Origin: Owenia fusiformis
Lineage: Eukaryota > Annelida > Polychaeta > Sabellida > Oweniidae
Reading direction: 5' to 3'
Assembly: GCA_903813345.2 (NCBI GenBank)
Contig: CAIIXF020000006.1
Location: 28,529,936 to 28,593,935 of the forward strand
DNA length: 64,000 nt
How positions within the stretch are numbered: the stretch's first letter is position 1; every line of letters begins with the position of its first letter. The position numbers and the translations under genes were made by a program. The notes under the pieces were generated by a model. It was not told the origin of the DNA. It searched no databases and worked only from the letters and a program-made list of their open reading frames with translations. Positions 31,025 to 43,600 of this stretch are shown piece after piece.

Positions 31025-31344
31025 CTGGAAAAACATAACATCAGCAAAGTGTCCAGCAGGGTATCAACTCTAGCTTTCTTTCTTATGATGTAACACTTCA
31101 TTTTTCTTTCTCTAAGTAGCTACAATTAATTTAATATTCAACTCAAAATAAAACACAACATTTAAGACTGTTAAGAACATTTGCACAAGTCAGAGGTAAT
31201 GTAGCTCAATGCTAACATGGATTCAGGTAAACTAAAGCAGTTTTTATCATCCAATGTGATATTAACATTTTTAATATTCAGCATGTGGAAAGTGTTTCAT
31301 TTTGAGAAATACATAGAATATCATCCTCCTAAGCAGGTGTCCAG

Positions 31345-31545
31345 AATCTGTACCTCCTTCTTCCCCCCTGCTATAACCAATTTGGAAGCGCCTGATTAAA
31401 CTGAGTCACGTGATCTAATTATGTACCGATGACGTATACATGATTGCTGTCGCAGTGTTGTGACAGCGAATCAAATTGCGAGTTCTTAATCGGGGAAATG
31501 CTAACTGCTTATAGCAGGGTGTAAAAAGAAAGAAGATATAATTCT
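31345..31545. mobile_element. ~200-bp TIR element in LMX1 intron
   Basis: CTCCTTCTTCCCCCCTGCTA..GCCTGATTAA and the inverse TTCTTAATCGG..TAGCAGGGTGTAAAAAGAAAG pair as roughly 45-bp imperfect inverted repeats. An inner palindrome is GATTGCTGTCGC/GTGACAGCGAATC. Non-coding. Confidence 0.6.
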
Positions 31546-32249
31546 GGATTTGAAGCCCTGTGATCGGAGGCTGATAGAATATGCGCCTATGACATAAGCC
31601 AAGCAGTAGGAGATGAGCAAGGTAGTTGGACTACATTTAACACACATAACTCTGCTTTTATTCTGGAAAGTTTGAGAATCGAAGCATAGGTGAGCAGGTT
31701 TCAACACATCCACATATAACCTGAGTCGCATAGTATATAGTAATCTTAATTGACATAATTTACAATTTTACACACTCTCTGACTGGTCTCTACTCATGAA
31801 TCGAAAATGCAAATCCATATAACCCGTAAGGAGTATGACATCACAAAAATACTCCCAGATTGTGGCCTTTTTGGTCCAGTCTAAAATTAACCTAAAATCT
31901 TGGTGAAATTATCTTAATAAATACCTTGTTTTCTTATTGGAGAATTTCAGAGAGTGGAGAGTGAAAAATAAAACAAATATTTCATTCTTTTTTGGCAAAT
32001 CCCTGTTACACTTATAATGTATGCTATACGGTCAATAGTGGTTACCAACATAGAATGATACATTTGGCAATATAATATTACTTAATATAGAAAACAGTAA
32101 ATGTATAAATATCCTATGTTATACAATTTTACATATGTATGAGCATTGAATCTGGGTAATACTTTGCAAGTTTCCAATATACAATAAAAATGTCCATCTT
32201 TTAAGTTAATGAAACTACAGAATTAAATTATGTGTTTATGATGGATGTG

Positions 32250-32330
32250 AAAAAGTCAGTCCCTCCCAGTGGGGATGAAACCCACAACCCCTCTAACTCC
32301 GAGCCACGGGTTTAACTGATATTTCCACAT
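32250..32330 (-). mobile_element. possible tRNA-derived SINE remnant
   Basis: The minus strand has a box A-like CGTGGCTCGGAGTTAGAGG and a box B-like GTGGGTTTCATCCCCAC, about 15 bases apart. Arms do not fold well. The rest of the 31025-34095 intron shows no gene. Confidence 0.4.
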
Positions 32331-34095
32331 CAACATTACAGGAATATAATACAAATTAAATATTTAATAGACTGATGAAAAAATAATAACAACTAGAAAA
32401 TATTTAAACTGAGGTCAGTTGGCAGTGGATAACAAACACTATTATTCACCCCTATTCAATATTTTCCAATTCTACATAAATATAGAGGCTGTCATGATGG
32501 TATTACACAATTTTTGAGTTCAATAACTAATGGAAAATTTACTCAAATGTACCAATATAAAGATGCCTCCATATTTATTGATATCTGTGCAAATCACAAA
32601 CTATAAACATTTTTATAAATTGTACATTCATCTCAAGTAGCTGTCATTTTACAAGTACAGTACAGTATACAAGCTTCAGCCAGGCACAACTATTCTAAAA
32701 TACCAGTGTTTAATTGAACATTATTTCTCTGAACTAATTTTGTGGCAAATTTTCATGATCTCATGCTAATTAATTAATCATACTGCTAATAACTGCTAAT
32801 AAGTTCAAACTCTCACTGAACTGAAATAACCTCTCTAAAATGAACACAGTGGCGGCTGGCTAAAAGCAATATGGATCAAAGAGAAATCTAAAATACTCAT
32901 ACTCAGGTGTTTATTTCAAAGAGGTGTTTATTTCAAAGATGTGTTCATAAACACTGCCACCATTCATTTATGAAGGAACACATATTTTACGCTATCATTT
33001 TTTATCCAATCATTCATTGTAGAAATAAATCTGAAAATGTAATTTGGAATTATTAGGTAGTTTCATTCTGGGTTAACTCAATGATTAAGAAGCAGTAATT
33101 AAATGCGATATTCAGCTAGGCTCTTTTGCCCCAGGGAATATCCATTTTGGACCATATTCAATCCCTGTCATGAAATAACCTAGAAATATCATTGAGTTTG
33201 AGATATTTAATTTATCCATCCAAATTATTATCATAATTTTCATAATTTGGTACAGTTTTGTAATGCAAATGTTAAATGATAATTCGATCATTTTGTAGAC
33301 ACCTGCATTTCAAAAATATCAGATTTATCTCATGATATGGGATGATCGGTAATCCTTGATTCATATCTTTTTGATTTTCATTCATCAAATGAGATATTAT
33401 CATCTTCTCCCTTGGATTGAATGGATAAATAGGTAACTTAACTATTTCTTTAAATACACATTCATGTATACAAAAAGCAATTAGGTTCAAAATGTGCAAC
33501 TTTTTCGAATCATCAATGCGATACATATTTATGTTATGTTAAGACAAAATATTTGACATGTGATTGACAATTATACCATCTATATGCTGCACATTTTCTA
33601 CCTTGCTTTCTTAACTATATCTTATTTATATTGCCCATACAGAGCATATCACCAGAACCATATATTTCTCATATATGCAGAGGAAGTGATTTGGCAAAAG
33701 CTGGCCATAGATCACTTTATGATATCAAAATATTATTAATATTAAGTATCAAAATTGAGAGGATTACATAATTTCCAGGACATGCTCTGTTATAGACCTC
33801 ATTCCTAACTAATTCTCCTTTGCAGACCTTGAGATTTGCTCTGTGTTGCGATTCTAGTAGCAGAGCTATTCAATGGAATGCAAGAGAGATTAGACCCCAA
33901 TCAACCCTACCTATAATTATTTAATCACATTAAAGGATCCTGTGTCTTGAATTTACTGAAGACCATGTGGTCAAACATGTACGAGACACAAGACCCTTTA
34001 AAACCAAGCCAAGTGCGTGAACCATTTTAAAGCATCATTCATTTCCCTGATTCCAGAAATTTTAGACATAGAGCGACAACTAGTAGCAAACCTAC

Positions 34096-34232
34096 CTTTC
34101 TACAAGGTTTTGCATTGATTTCGAATGAAGCTTTAAATTTCCGCCTTTGGCTGGTAGTAAGGATTGTGCGGGGTCTTTTAGGCCCCTTGCCATCTTCAGA
34201 ATCAATATCTCCTAAACTACTTTCACAATCAC
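34096..34232 (-). CDS. LMX1: LMX1 homeodomain exon, version 2 (canonical Arg5)
   Basis: A 137-base exon between acceptor TTTTGTAG and donor GTAGGT. It reads [19 protein letters not shown], then [20 protein letters not shown] and [21 protein letters not shown] and KPCRK equal the vertebrate LMX1A/B homeodomain, so this is the conserved version. If spliced directly onto the other version (which ends in phase 0), the frame becomes GTG ATT GTG AAA GTA GTT TAG, a stop after six codons. The pair must therefore be mutually exclusive for full-length protein. Confidence 0.95.
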
Positions 34233-34368
34233 CTACAAAACAGGTGCAACATTCATTCGATTGTGAGCATGAATAAAAATAAACAACGAGGGCACCCTAG
34301 AATGGGGGGTTCAATGGTGGCCCGCATTGTAAAGTACCCTCGATGGCAAAAAGAGGGCGTTGTCTTAC

Positions 34369-34505
34369 CTTTCTTGAAGGCTTAGGGGTGATCTCAAAAG
34401 ATTGTTTAAATTTCCTTCTTTGAGCAGTTGTGAGTATTGTATGGGGTCTCTTGGGCCCCTTGGCTGTATCACTATCATTTTCCTCGTAACTGCTGTTCCA
34501 GTCAC
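34369..34505 (-). CDS. LMX1: LMX1 homeodomain exon, version 1 (His5)
   Basis: A 137-base exon (2 bases plus 45 codons) between acceptor CTGTATTAG and donor GTAAGA. It reads S-DWNSSYEENDSDTAKGPK, then RPHTILTTAQRRKFKQSFEI and TPKPSRK. This is the N-terminal arm and helix 1 of an LMX1 homeodomain. It is 30/45 identical to the second version 136 bp downstream, with the same length and phases, so the two arose by exon duplication. The residue corresponding to homeodomain Arg5, which normally reaches into the minor groove, is His (codon CAT). The frame is intact and the splice sites are good, so it appears usable. Confidence 0.9.
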
Positions 34506-35433
34506 CTAATACAGATTTGATATCAAACGTTATTTCACACCAATAAGTTGCACACTTTAAAAAGTATTATCAGGTTAGCTCTATAAATGTAAATATTTGA
34601 AAAGAAAATTGATTTGAGTGCTAACTAATTGTGCAAAAATGCAATGTTATCATAAAGTGTAATTGAATGTGCGAACCAATCAGATCAAAGTTAAGGTGCC
34701 GATTATTTGTATATACTTGTAATGTAACAATAGTAAAAGAGAAAGAATGAATAAAAAAAATAATGTTAGAGCTCTGAATTTCAATAAGCTCTGAAGATTT
34801 TAGATAATAATACCCCGAAAAACATATTACATTACTCAAAAGTTCAAACTACTATAGAATGTTACAATGTGGTTAACGAGAAAATATCGGATCATAATTT
34901 AGTAAAAATAGTTGTGCAGTTTTATTAAATGAAAATATAAATTATAAACAACCAAACATGCCGAATAAAACATCAAAATTGTGCTTTTAGAACGAATGAG
35001 TGAAAAGGTTGTTTTATTTATCCCCAGTTCTAATGTAACGTCATGATTTTCTTTTCACAGAATGTCTTTTGGTTTTTGATATTTTTTGTCCAATGAAATG
35101 AAACACTTCATTTGATTTACACTCAGTAAACTAGTACTTTAAATCGATGACGATATCAAATCCATGCAGAAGTTTTAGTATGATCTTTGATAACTATGAG
35201 AATTTAATTGAACAAGACATCTTTCAAAAGTTCATTTTAAAACTGACTTCCTCTTATGACGTTATATTCAGAGCAGAACAAAAATAAATGTAAATGAACT
35301 ATAGAACTTTGTAAGCCTTAACACAAGTTTATATGATTTTTAGTTTTTAATATAGAGATGAGGAAGAAGTTTTACATGAACTATTATAAGGGGAAAATAT
35401 AAATTATAAGAAATTTAGTGAACTAATCCTTAC

Positions 35434-35684
35434 TTCCAGGGCTTAGACTATCATGGTGCCAATCACTCTTTGGGCTTAATGGCATTAAAGCGAACTCTTT
35501 TTCAAAGTCTATTCGGCAAAATAACTGAGAGTCTTTAATGACGAATTGTTCGCCTTTTTGTAATTGGTGTCCACAGATGACACACATGAAGCATCTTAGG
35601 TGATAGACGTTGCCTAGCGCCCGCATCACCAGTTCATTCGATGAGATCGTTTGAAGACATCCATTGCACTTTGTCCCATAATAT
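35434..35684 (-). CDS. LMX1: LMX1 exon with LIM domain 2
   Basis: One base plus 83 codons plus one base. LIM2 ligands: KCNGC (C-x2-C), YHLRC (H-x2-C), CFMCVIC (C-x2-C) and FCRIDF (C-x2-D). The phrases NELVMRALGNVYHLRCF and QLQKGEQFVIKDSQLFC are close to vertebrate LMX1A/B. A short Ser/Pro-rich linker (LMPLSPKSDWHHDSLSPG) then leads to the homeodomain. Acceptor TTTGCTTTCAG, donor GTAAGG. The final base A makes Ser with GT from either alternative next exon. Confidence 0.97.
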
Positions 35685-36069
35685 CTGAAAGCAAAAAATT
35701 TGAAAATTAGATAAGATTCTCCTATTGGTCAAAATATTTCGATAGGAGGCAAAAATGTGAAACATGTTTATATAAGGTCAAAGAGTACTTATATATATTA
35801 TTTACTTATATCATTCTAGTATAATGATTAACTTATATTCAGTTTAACAAATTCAAAGCTATGGATGATTATAATTACTTGCATTAAACTAGTTTTGATC
35901 AAAGACATAAAAAAATTCCTTATTCTCTCATTAAAAAGATCTTAAGTTATGGCGGGGTGAAATGATCCATTTAACAATATATTAGAAAATGATGAAATGT
36001 TGATATTCAAATATGCAGAACTACACACAAATCACTAAAATGCAATGCATGGCATCATTGTACTAGAAT

Positions 36070-36345
36070 GGTATAATTTCACAATGCATGATATCATTTC
36101 ACAATGCATGATATCATTTCACAATGCATGATATCATTTCACAATGCATGATATCATTTCACAATGCATGATATCATTTCACAATGCATGATATCATTTC
36201 ACAATGCAAGGTATAATTTCACAATGCATGGTATAGATTCACAATGCATGATATCATTTCACAATGCAAGGTATAATTTCACAATGCATGGTATAGATTC
36301 ACAATGCATGATATCATTTCACAATGCATGCCATCACTATATACA
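36070..36345. repeat. 20-bp minisatellite ATTTCACAATGCATGATATC
   Basis: About fourteen 20-bp units, with a higher-order 60-bp variant block (GCATGATATC / GCAAGGTATA / GCATGGTATAG) repeated twice. The 96-codon frame is a product of the array. Confidence 0.95.
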
Positions 36346-39199
36346 ATGCATATTACAATCAAATTATTCAAGTCATCATTTGACAAACTGCACGCAAATT
36401 GTATTACATAGGGGCCTTTATACTCCTAGAGTTGATTTTTTTCCAATTAAATAATGACGCAAAATGTTTATCTACTGGGATCTCAGCTCCAGGAGCTATG
36501 TGCCTTTGGGAGACACCATACATAGTTGTCTACATAAACAGAGGCCTCAACTGAGCCACTGAGAATCACCACATGCACCACATGTTAGTGACCTCACATG
36601 GAGAGCTGATGTATTTTGTATGTTTATAAAAAATAAAGTCAGTTTTATTTTTCTTTATATATACTAGTATATGTGACACCTTTATCGAGTGTATATTGTA
36701 TAATTTCTGTCGTACGGGAAGTTGTTAATCAAAATACCATATGCTGGTGACATTGATTTTTTTATTTCTTGCTTGAGTATACATGTATATGATTTCTATA
36801 GTATAGTAGATGTTGATCAAAATACCATATGGTTGTGACATTGATTAGTGTCATTTATTATTTTTTAGTATATGTATCTCAAATGACCACCCTTATTCAC
36901 GGCATAATAAAACAGTAGAAAGATAAAATGCAAAATACAGATTTTTTTATATCTTGCTGGAGTTATATACACTCATAATTTCCGCTGGTTGATAATGCGA
37001 CTGTCATACTCTTTTACAATGAAATATTCATTGTTTGTCTTCTGTCTTTAAATGTTCAAACACTTGGAAAAAGCGAATATTTGCATTTGTAAGATTTTAA
37101 TGGACTTGCAGTTAACGCCTCATTTAGTCCAAGCAGAGTACCTGCAGATTCACTGGACCGTTGCCATCTTCTAAAAGCATATTCTTATAGATCGCCTCTG
37201 CACACAAACTCCTTAGCAATTTAAATCAAAACATCTCTTAATTTAAGGATTTCGTCATATATGGCTCGATACATTATTAGGCAGAAGTTTATACATATTT
37301 ATGTTTAGAATTGTCGGTAATTTGTAAAATGTTGTCCATTTGACAGCCGGATGTTAGATTATATGCAAGAGCAGAATATTTCTTCCTGATACATCATTAG
37401 ATATGATACTTGGTCAAACCACTAATAACAGATCTGAATACTGATAAGTAGCAATATTTCCATGCAGTTGTATTTCATTTAATAATTAATACTTCTGTGC
37501 TCATTATCTCAACCTTTCCATAGTTACCACTTCAACTTTTGCTTATAACTAAAACTTTTGCGGTTAATTTTTTTCTTGATTTGTGACACAATATTGTCTT
37601 ACATAGTATATTAATTTTTTATGTTCTAGAAAATAACTTTTTTTTTAAATAGGATATCGCTTTAAATAAACATATTATTATCAATTACATGTACTTTAAA
37701 TGTGTTTTGAAATTAATGAATTTTTTTTGTCTTACCGATGTCACCAAGATATGGTACTTGAGACAAGTGTGGCTAACTAATGGATAATATATATTATCAT
37801 ACCCATCTAAAGAATGCTTAAGCAAGTATATTCTATATTTTTCAGTGTGCATCATTTTATATGTTATAAATAAGCTGTCATTTTCTGTTATCAATTTCCA
37901 ATGTAAACCTGGAATAAAAGTTCTTACACTTTATTCCCTGTTTCTCCTTAATCAACAGAGAATTATCTGAATATGATTCCAATTGTAGGTTAAGCATTCT
38001 ATAGATTACACATATCTTTGGACTAATGTATGTGAAATAAACCAAGAGAAATCACAAAAACAAAAGTTAAAAATATGGATTTATTTGTGATAAAAAATCA
38101 TCTGAATTATCCATTCTAATAATTACATAATAGAGATATTTCACTAAAATTTGGAATATTTGAAAGTGAATGGTGAATTATGTAAAAGGGGAGTTGAAAC
38201 GGGCCGCAGTTACGTCTAGATTCTTGCTCCACGCTTGTTTCTTTATTGAGCACTCGGTAACTATCTTGCTATCAATGGAACACTGTTGAACAAGCACTAC
38301 TATCTAAGACACACTTTAAAGCTGCATGGAGATACTCTCCCTTTAAGATAAATATTGTCGTCTGCAGATAATGGCAGATAACACCTCCACCAGGGGTCAC
38401 TAGCAGGTGATCCGCACAATCAGCGTCACTTGTGTATGCTTGTTGTCAAACCATCACACGTCTACATATCTATCTATTTGTTACAAACTAGAATACCATT
38501 TATCAGAAAATCCATTTTTATTTGGAGGTCATTTCTTATGCATATAGTACATACCCCAACATAGTCCCATACCTCTAATTGATTTAATCATAAATACTTT
38601 CCGATGATGTTTTAATTGATTTTTTGTCTCAATTTTAAAGTAGTTTGTTCTTGAAATAGTGACAAAATTGAGCCATGACAGCTTAGTCCTCCTTAAATGA
38701 CAAGAAAAATGTCAAATTTTCTCCACCAGTTCATTTTATTACAATTTGTCAGCTCTGATTGTCACATTTGATAAATTACTTAAAAAAAAGTTAAATGCGG
38801 TTAAATTTTGAACCAGTCCAGAAAATGCTGTTAATATACAAGCTATCAAATATTTAATTAACAGGGCTTAGTCCAAGGATTAGGGTTAGATTAGAATCAT
38901 CATAAAGTTTATGTCATTTTCCTTGACTTGCATCACACGGACTAAAACATAGAATACTACTTTACAGATTTAAAATGAAACTCTGCATACATTTTAACAA
39001 TGAATGTTGTGTTTTAGATAAATTAGAGTATGAGCATAATTATGTGTTTCTTATTAACTGATGGGCTTTTTGGTTTTATATGCATGCATATTGTTTGTTG
39101 GAAGTATTTTCTCTGTTTTGCTTGTCTTGTGTTTGGCTGTATTGCTCTATGCTAAGTTAACTTTATTCATCAAATCCACATTTTCAAATATGCCCAGTG

Positions 39200-39365
39200 T
39201 TTCCTCAAGTGTGCGCAAAATTCTCACTTTCACAGTATTCAATTTCAATGTCAATTTTTCATGATTTTTCTCATTTTCAAGTGGGTGCAAATGGATTTTC
39301 AGGTGGGTGCAAGCCTGTTTTCAAAACCTCAGGTGGGTGCTGCACCTACTTGCTTTAATGCTGGG
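39200..39365 (+). repeat. GTGGGTGCA dispersed repeat, copy 1
   Basis: TTCAAGTGGGTGCAAATGG, TCAGGTGGGTGCAAGCC, CTCAGGTGGGTGCTGCACC and CTTGCTTTAATGCTG. A longer copy lies in opposite orientation at 61985-62165. Confidence 0.85.
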
Positions 39366-40617
39366 GAGATCATTGATGCCGACTATGTCATTGTTTTCAT
39401 AGATGATGTATAATAGTCTGTACCAAATTTGCACTTGTTTGTGAACAGTCAGGTGCTTGCATACAGATGAAGGCCAAATGAGGTGTTATTTTATGATTGT
39501 TTTATTAAGCCCCAGTAACCCATGTGTAAAATTGAGAGCAGCTGACAAACTTACGAACTTGTTAAACACATTGAAATTGCGATAAAATGACCATCGCACA
39601 TAGAATTATTCACTCCTTATCGAATATACGACTTAAACTGTAGTTTTAATTTAAGGATTCACTATTGAGAAGTCATGTTTTGTAACGCGATCTTGATTTT
39701 AATTTCCATCAGACATACACACGGTAAAACCTCAATGGGAATTAAATCCAAGAGTTGTGATATTCATACTCTGTCGATCGTCAAATGGTAAACATAAATA
39801 TGAAATTGTGGAAATTGAAAGTGATAGCGCCATTAAATGGGACGCTTTTATTACTGATGCATCATAACCGTGCTAAATGACCCTGCTCTCTGGTTTCTTA
39901 TTTGCTCAGTTTCTCTCTCTAAAATTTGAATAAACTATCTCATTTTATGACATTACTCTTCAATTAAAAATACCAACCCTATGCCTGTATACTTTATTCC
40001 TTGCTAACTCCACTCTCTTGTGCTTAATTGAGTTTTAAAATATGATGATTGTGGAACTTGATTTACCGTTGTTCATGGCTTGTTGATGATGCTATGATTG
40101 TTATGTAGATGCGTATTTAGGAGATTGGGTACAAGCCATAGTAATGCTGATGATGCAGAAATCTCTAAGAACAATTAATGATTTCATTCTTACAGATCAT
40201 ATCTCTTTGTTCTTTTTAGATTTCATAATTTTTCAAGCAAGAAATTAGTGGAAAAATAAAAAAAAAAAACATCTGTAAACCCCCGGTGTTTTTGACTTAA
40301 ATGATGTAAAGACTATTTTGTGTTCAGGATAGAAATTATCGAAATGTTAACTTTTTTTAGAAAGATGTGTAAATGGCCGTCTCCAGCTGTTTGCGCTATT
40401 AGTCTGTGAGTTTATCTCCCTAAATCCATTGATCGCATAATTTAATAGATGACTTCTCCGAACACCCGGTCACCCTCTCACATGCTAAATCTACATGAAT
40501 TTCTGCTGAACCGTTTAATATGATATCATTACTAGAAATTTCTAATAAAATTCCAATTAAGTGATTTGCAGGCATATGCTTAGCTGCGATCATTTATCTG
40601 GGGCCAGTGACAGCAGT

Positions 40618-40625
40618 ATGCAAAT
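40618..40625 (+). promoter_or_regulatory. octamer (POU) site ATGCAAAT
   Basis: A perfect ATGCAAAT followed by TAAT (ATGCAAATTAATC) in a complex, repeat-free stretch of the LMX1 intron (about 40400-40900). That stretch also has TTGCTTTGATC (TCF/LEF-like) and ATTAATCATATCACTAAATC. Single short sites can be chance. Confidence 0.3.
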
Positions 40626-43600
40626 TAATCTACACGATGTTATAAGTTGCTAAGGAATAGATTAGCGTATCAATGCTCGCTCGGAAGGGCCCCTTCTAAG
40701 CTCACTGATAACACAATAGCCTCTAACACCCTAATCCGTAATCGCTAACACCGTGTAGAACGCAACGGAAATCACCAGTTTACCATATCTTGCTTTGATC
40801 TGTGGGGCTATTAATCATATCACTAAATCATGTTGGCGATAAATAAACTGCAATTTGGTTGAATATTCACCCGTATTGACGTTATAGCGCATAGAGGAAA
40901 TGCTTTTAGAAATATAAAATGAATTAAAGTGAACAAAAATGATTTTTAAATTGATATTTTTACTCATCTTAGGTTTTTTGTTACTTCAAGTCAGTATTGA
41001 TCAAGATTTGACGCACAAAGATTGCTTTCCTATAAAATGTCGCAATCATTAGAAGATTTATTACTGAACTCAGTGGTGGCTTATTAAATCGTCATTACGC
41101 TTCAGAGATTGTTGGCCTAACGAGCTTGAACACGCTGTGCAAGAAATCAAATGTAAGCACTTAGAATACAAAAATAAAATGTTAAGAAGTCCATGTTTTA
41201 GTATAGCACTGATACAATCTTCGCTTTCCAATGGATGTAAATAAGTTAGAATATTTGAAAGCAAGTTTTGATCATTGGGTGTTTTCATTTTATATAATAA
41301 ATATTTTAAAATTATATATTTGGGATTAATTTTTTTAATCTATTGTGATATATGAAATGTTTGAAACATTGATTCATTAACTATAAATATGCATCAATAC
41401 TCAGCGCTATGAAATTAAAAATTCCTGTAAAGATAACAATTGATAAAGATAATTATATATTTTTCCATAATGTTTCATGTATTTCTGTTATAGCATACAT
41501 ATAGATTTAAACTGGGGTGTAATACAACAATGTGTACAGAGCAAATCTAGAGAATAACCATCACGTGCCGTACAAACATATAGGTGTTTGGTTTAAAAAC
41601 GACCAACAAAACGTATCAAACAGTACTATAGTGTTGCTAATCTTCCATAAATATCACACTTCCTTCAGCTGAGCCTGTCATCTTTGTAGAAGTATTACCA
41701 ACAAATCTTGGTCCTTAAGTTTTAATCTTAGCGCAAACATGACGTCCATAATCGTGAAGTTAGGGACAGGTCGGGATTGAAATAGCAGGCTCGCAGTTAA
41801 TAATAGCTCCTCCCCCACTTTCTTATGTCCCCGGCTGATGAGCTTACTTATATTTAGGCACGTAATGAATTTAAAGAAATCGTTGGATAAATAAGAGAGA
41901 TCCTTTACATTTTAAACAGTCAATATGCTTAACTAACTCTGCTTTTAAGCTGCTTAAGCTTGGTAAACCACGCGAATGCCGCTCTTTAGCAGCACGGTTT
42001 ATGCCTCAAAGATAAACATCGAGCAATTGTGCAGGTAATCTTGACTGAATGTAATGAGAGGATTGAGGACTGGACGATTGAATTCACCGGGCCTTTGGTG
42101 ATGGATAACAAAGCTATAAAAACCCTGTTGACTATCAATAGAATTCTTTCAATCAGACTTCAATCAAATAAAACTGGTTAGAACTGTGAACATTCCTCAT
42201 TCTAAAAGCAATTATTTTTGCTTTATTTAAAGATCTGATTTAAGAGATAGTTTTCTTTATGATTCTTTCACAGATCATTTCAATACAAGCTTGGGAAAAA
42301 AGATTTTTTGGTTTGATAAAATACAATGTCAACTACTTACTCACGTCTCTGTTGTAAACGATATTTTTTCTTTTATATTCTTGAAAATGTCTTGTTAAAA
42401 GGTCACAATGTAAAAGCTGTTGTTGAAGAATTTTAATCTACCTAAAGATTTCATTTCCCCACTTTTTATCATATCTTGCTACCGGTTGGCAATTACGAAA
42501 AGTCATAAGTTAGGATTTCCTTCTGTGTTGAATGAAATAAAATCCGTCCTTTTTTGCATTGCGTGATACAGAATGTTGATGAAAGAATAATGCTCTAAAC
42601 GTACCGAGGCACTCCATTAAAATAGTTGAGTGCGCTAAAGGTGAACGTTACGAATAGTACCGTGGCACTTTAACATGGAGTTAACTAAACAAAAATCTGG
42701 TTATAAATTAAAAAATGGTTTATAATCGCTAATAGGTAGGTATTGAAAGTGAAACTTAAAATAATTATGCCATATGATCCTAGCAGAGAGGTGAAAGGGG
42801 TTAGACTGATATATTTTCTTTATTGTTGAATTTCAATAGCGACTGATTTGAAAAAAATCTCAAGCACCATATTTGAGAATACTTGATGTGGTTTTTTAAA
42901 ATATCAGCTCTATTTAGCTTTAAATTGAATTATGGTTTTGATGAACGCTGAATGAATTAATTGAAAATGTTTTTCTAAACACGTCAACCAGTCCTTGAAT
43001 TTTTAACAAATTCACTGAGTCGGATAGCTTAACTTCGGCTGCTAAAAATATTTATTTGATTTTTCCAGTGAATTTACAATATACACAAATAGTAATGACA
43101 GTTTTTGAAAAATATCCAACATTTTAATATGCTCACAAATCTTAAATCATTTATTTAGTCAGTTATTATGCAAAACTGATCTTAAAAAACAATTTTGATA
43201 GTTAAACATATTAAAGTTCTAATCAGTTGGTAGATAAACATTCTGGGATGAGTATTTCACAAATAATAGCTGAATAATGATGACAGGGCATAAGTGAACA
43301 CAATTTTGATTGTCAACATACTTCCATTGTTTCTATTGTCCATGACATTAAGAGCATCAAATCATTCCATTGAGACTTTGTCATTTATAGAGTTAGTGAG
43401 AGAATATCTCATAAAGGTGAAGCTTTATTAAAAACTAGAATCTGTCTCCCTTTATGTTAGTTGATGACATCCTGCTATATGACCATATAAGGAAAGGACT
43501 AGGGGAGGAATTAAGAGGAAATTGTGAGAACAAGCATGAATTCTATCTCAAATATAAATTCTGAAAGTACAGAAAATACTGGCATAAATCAGCCTGCATG

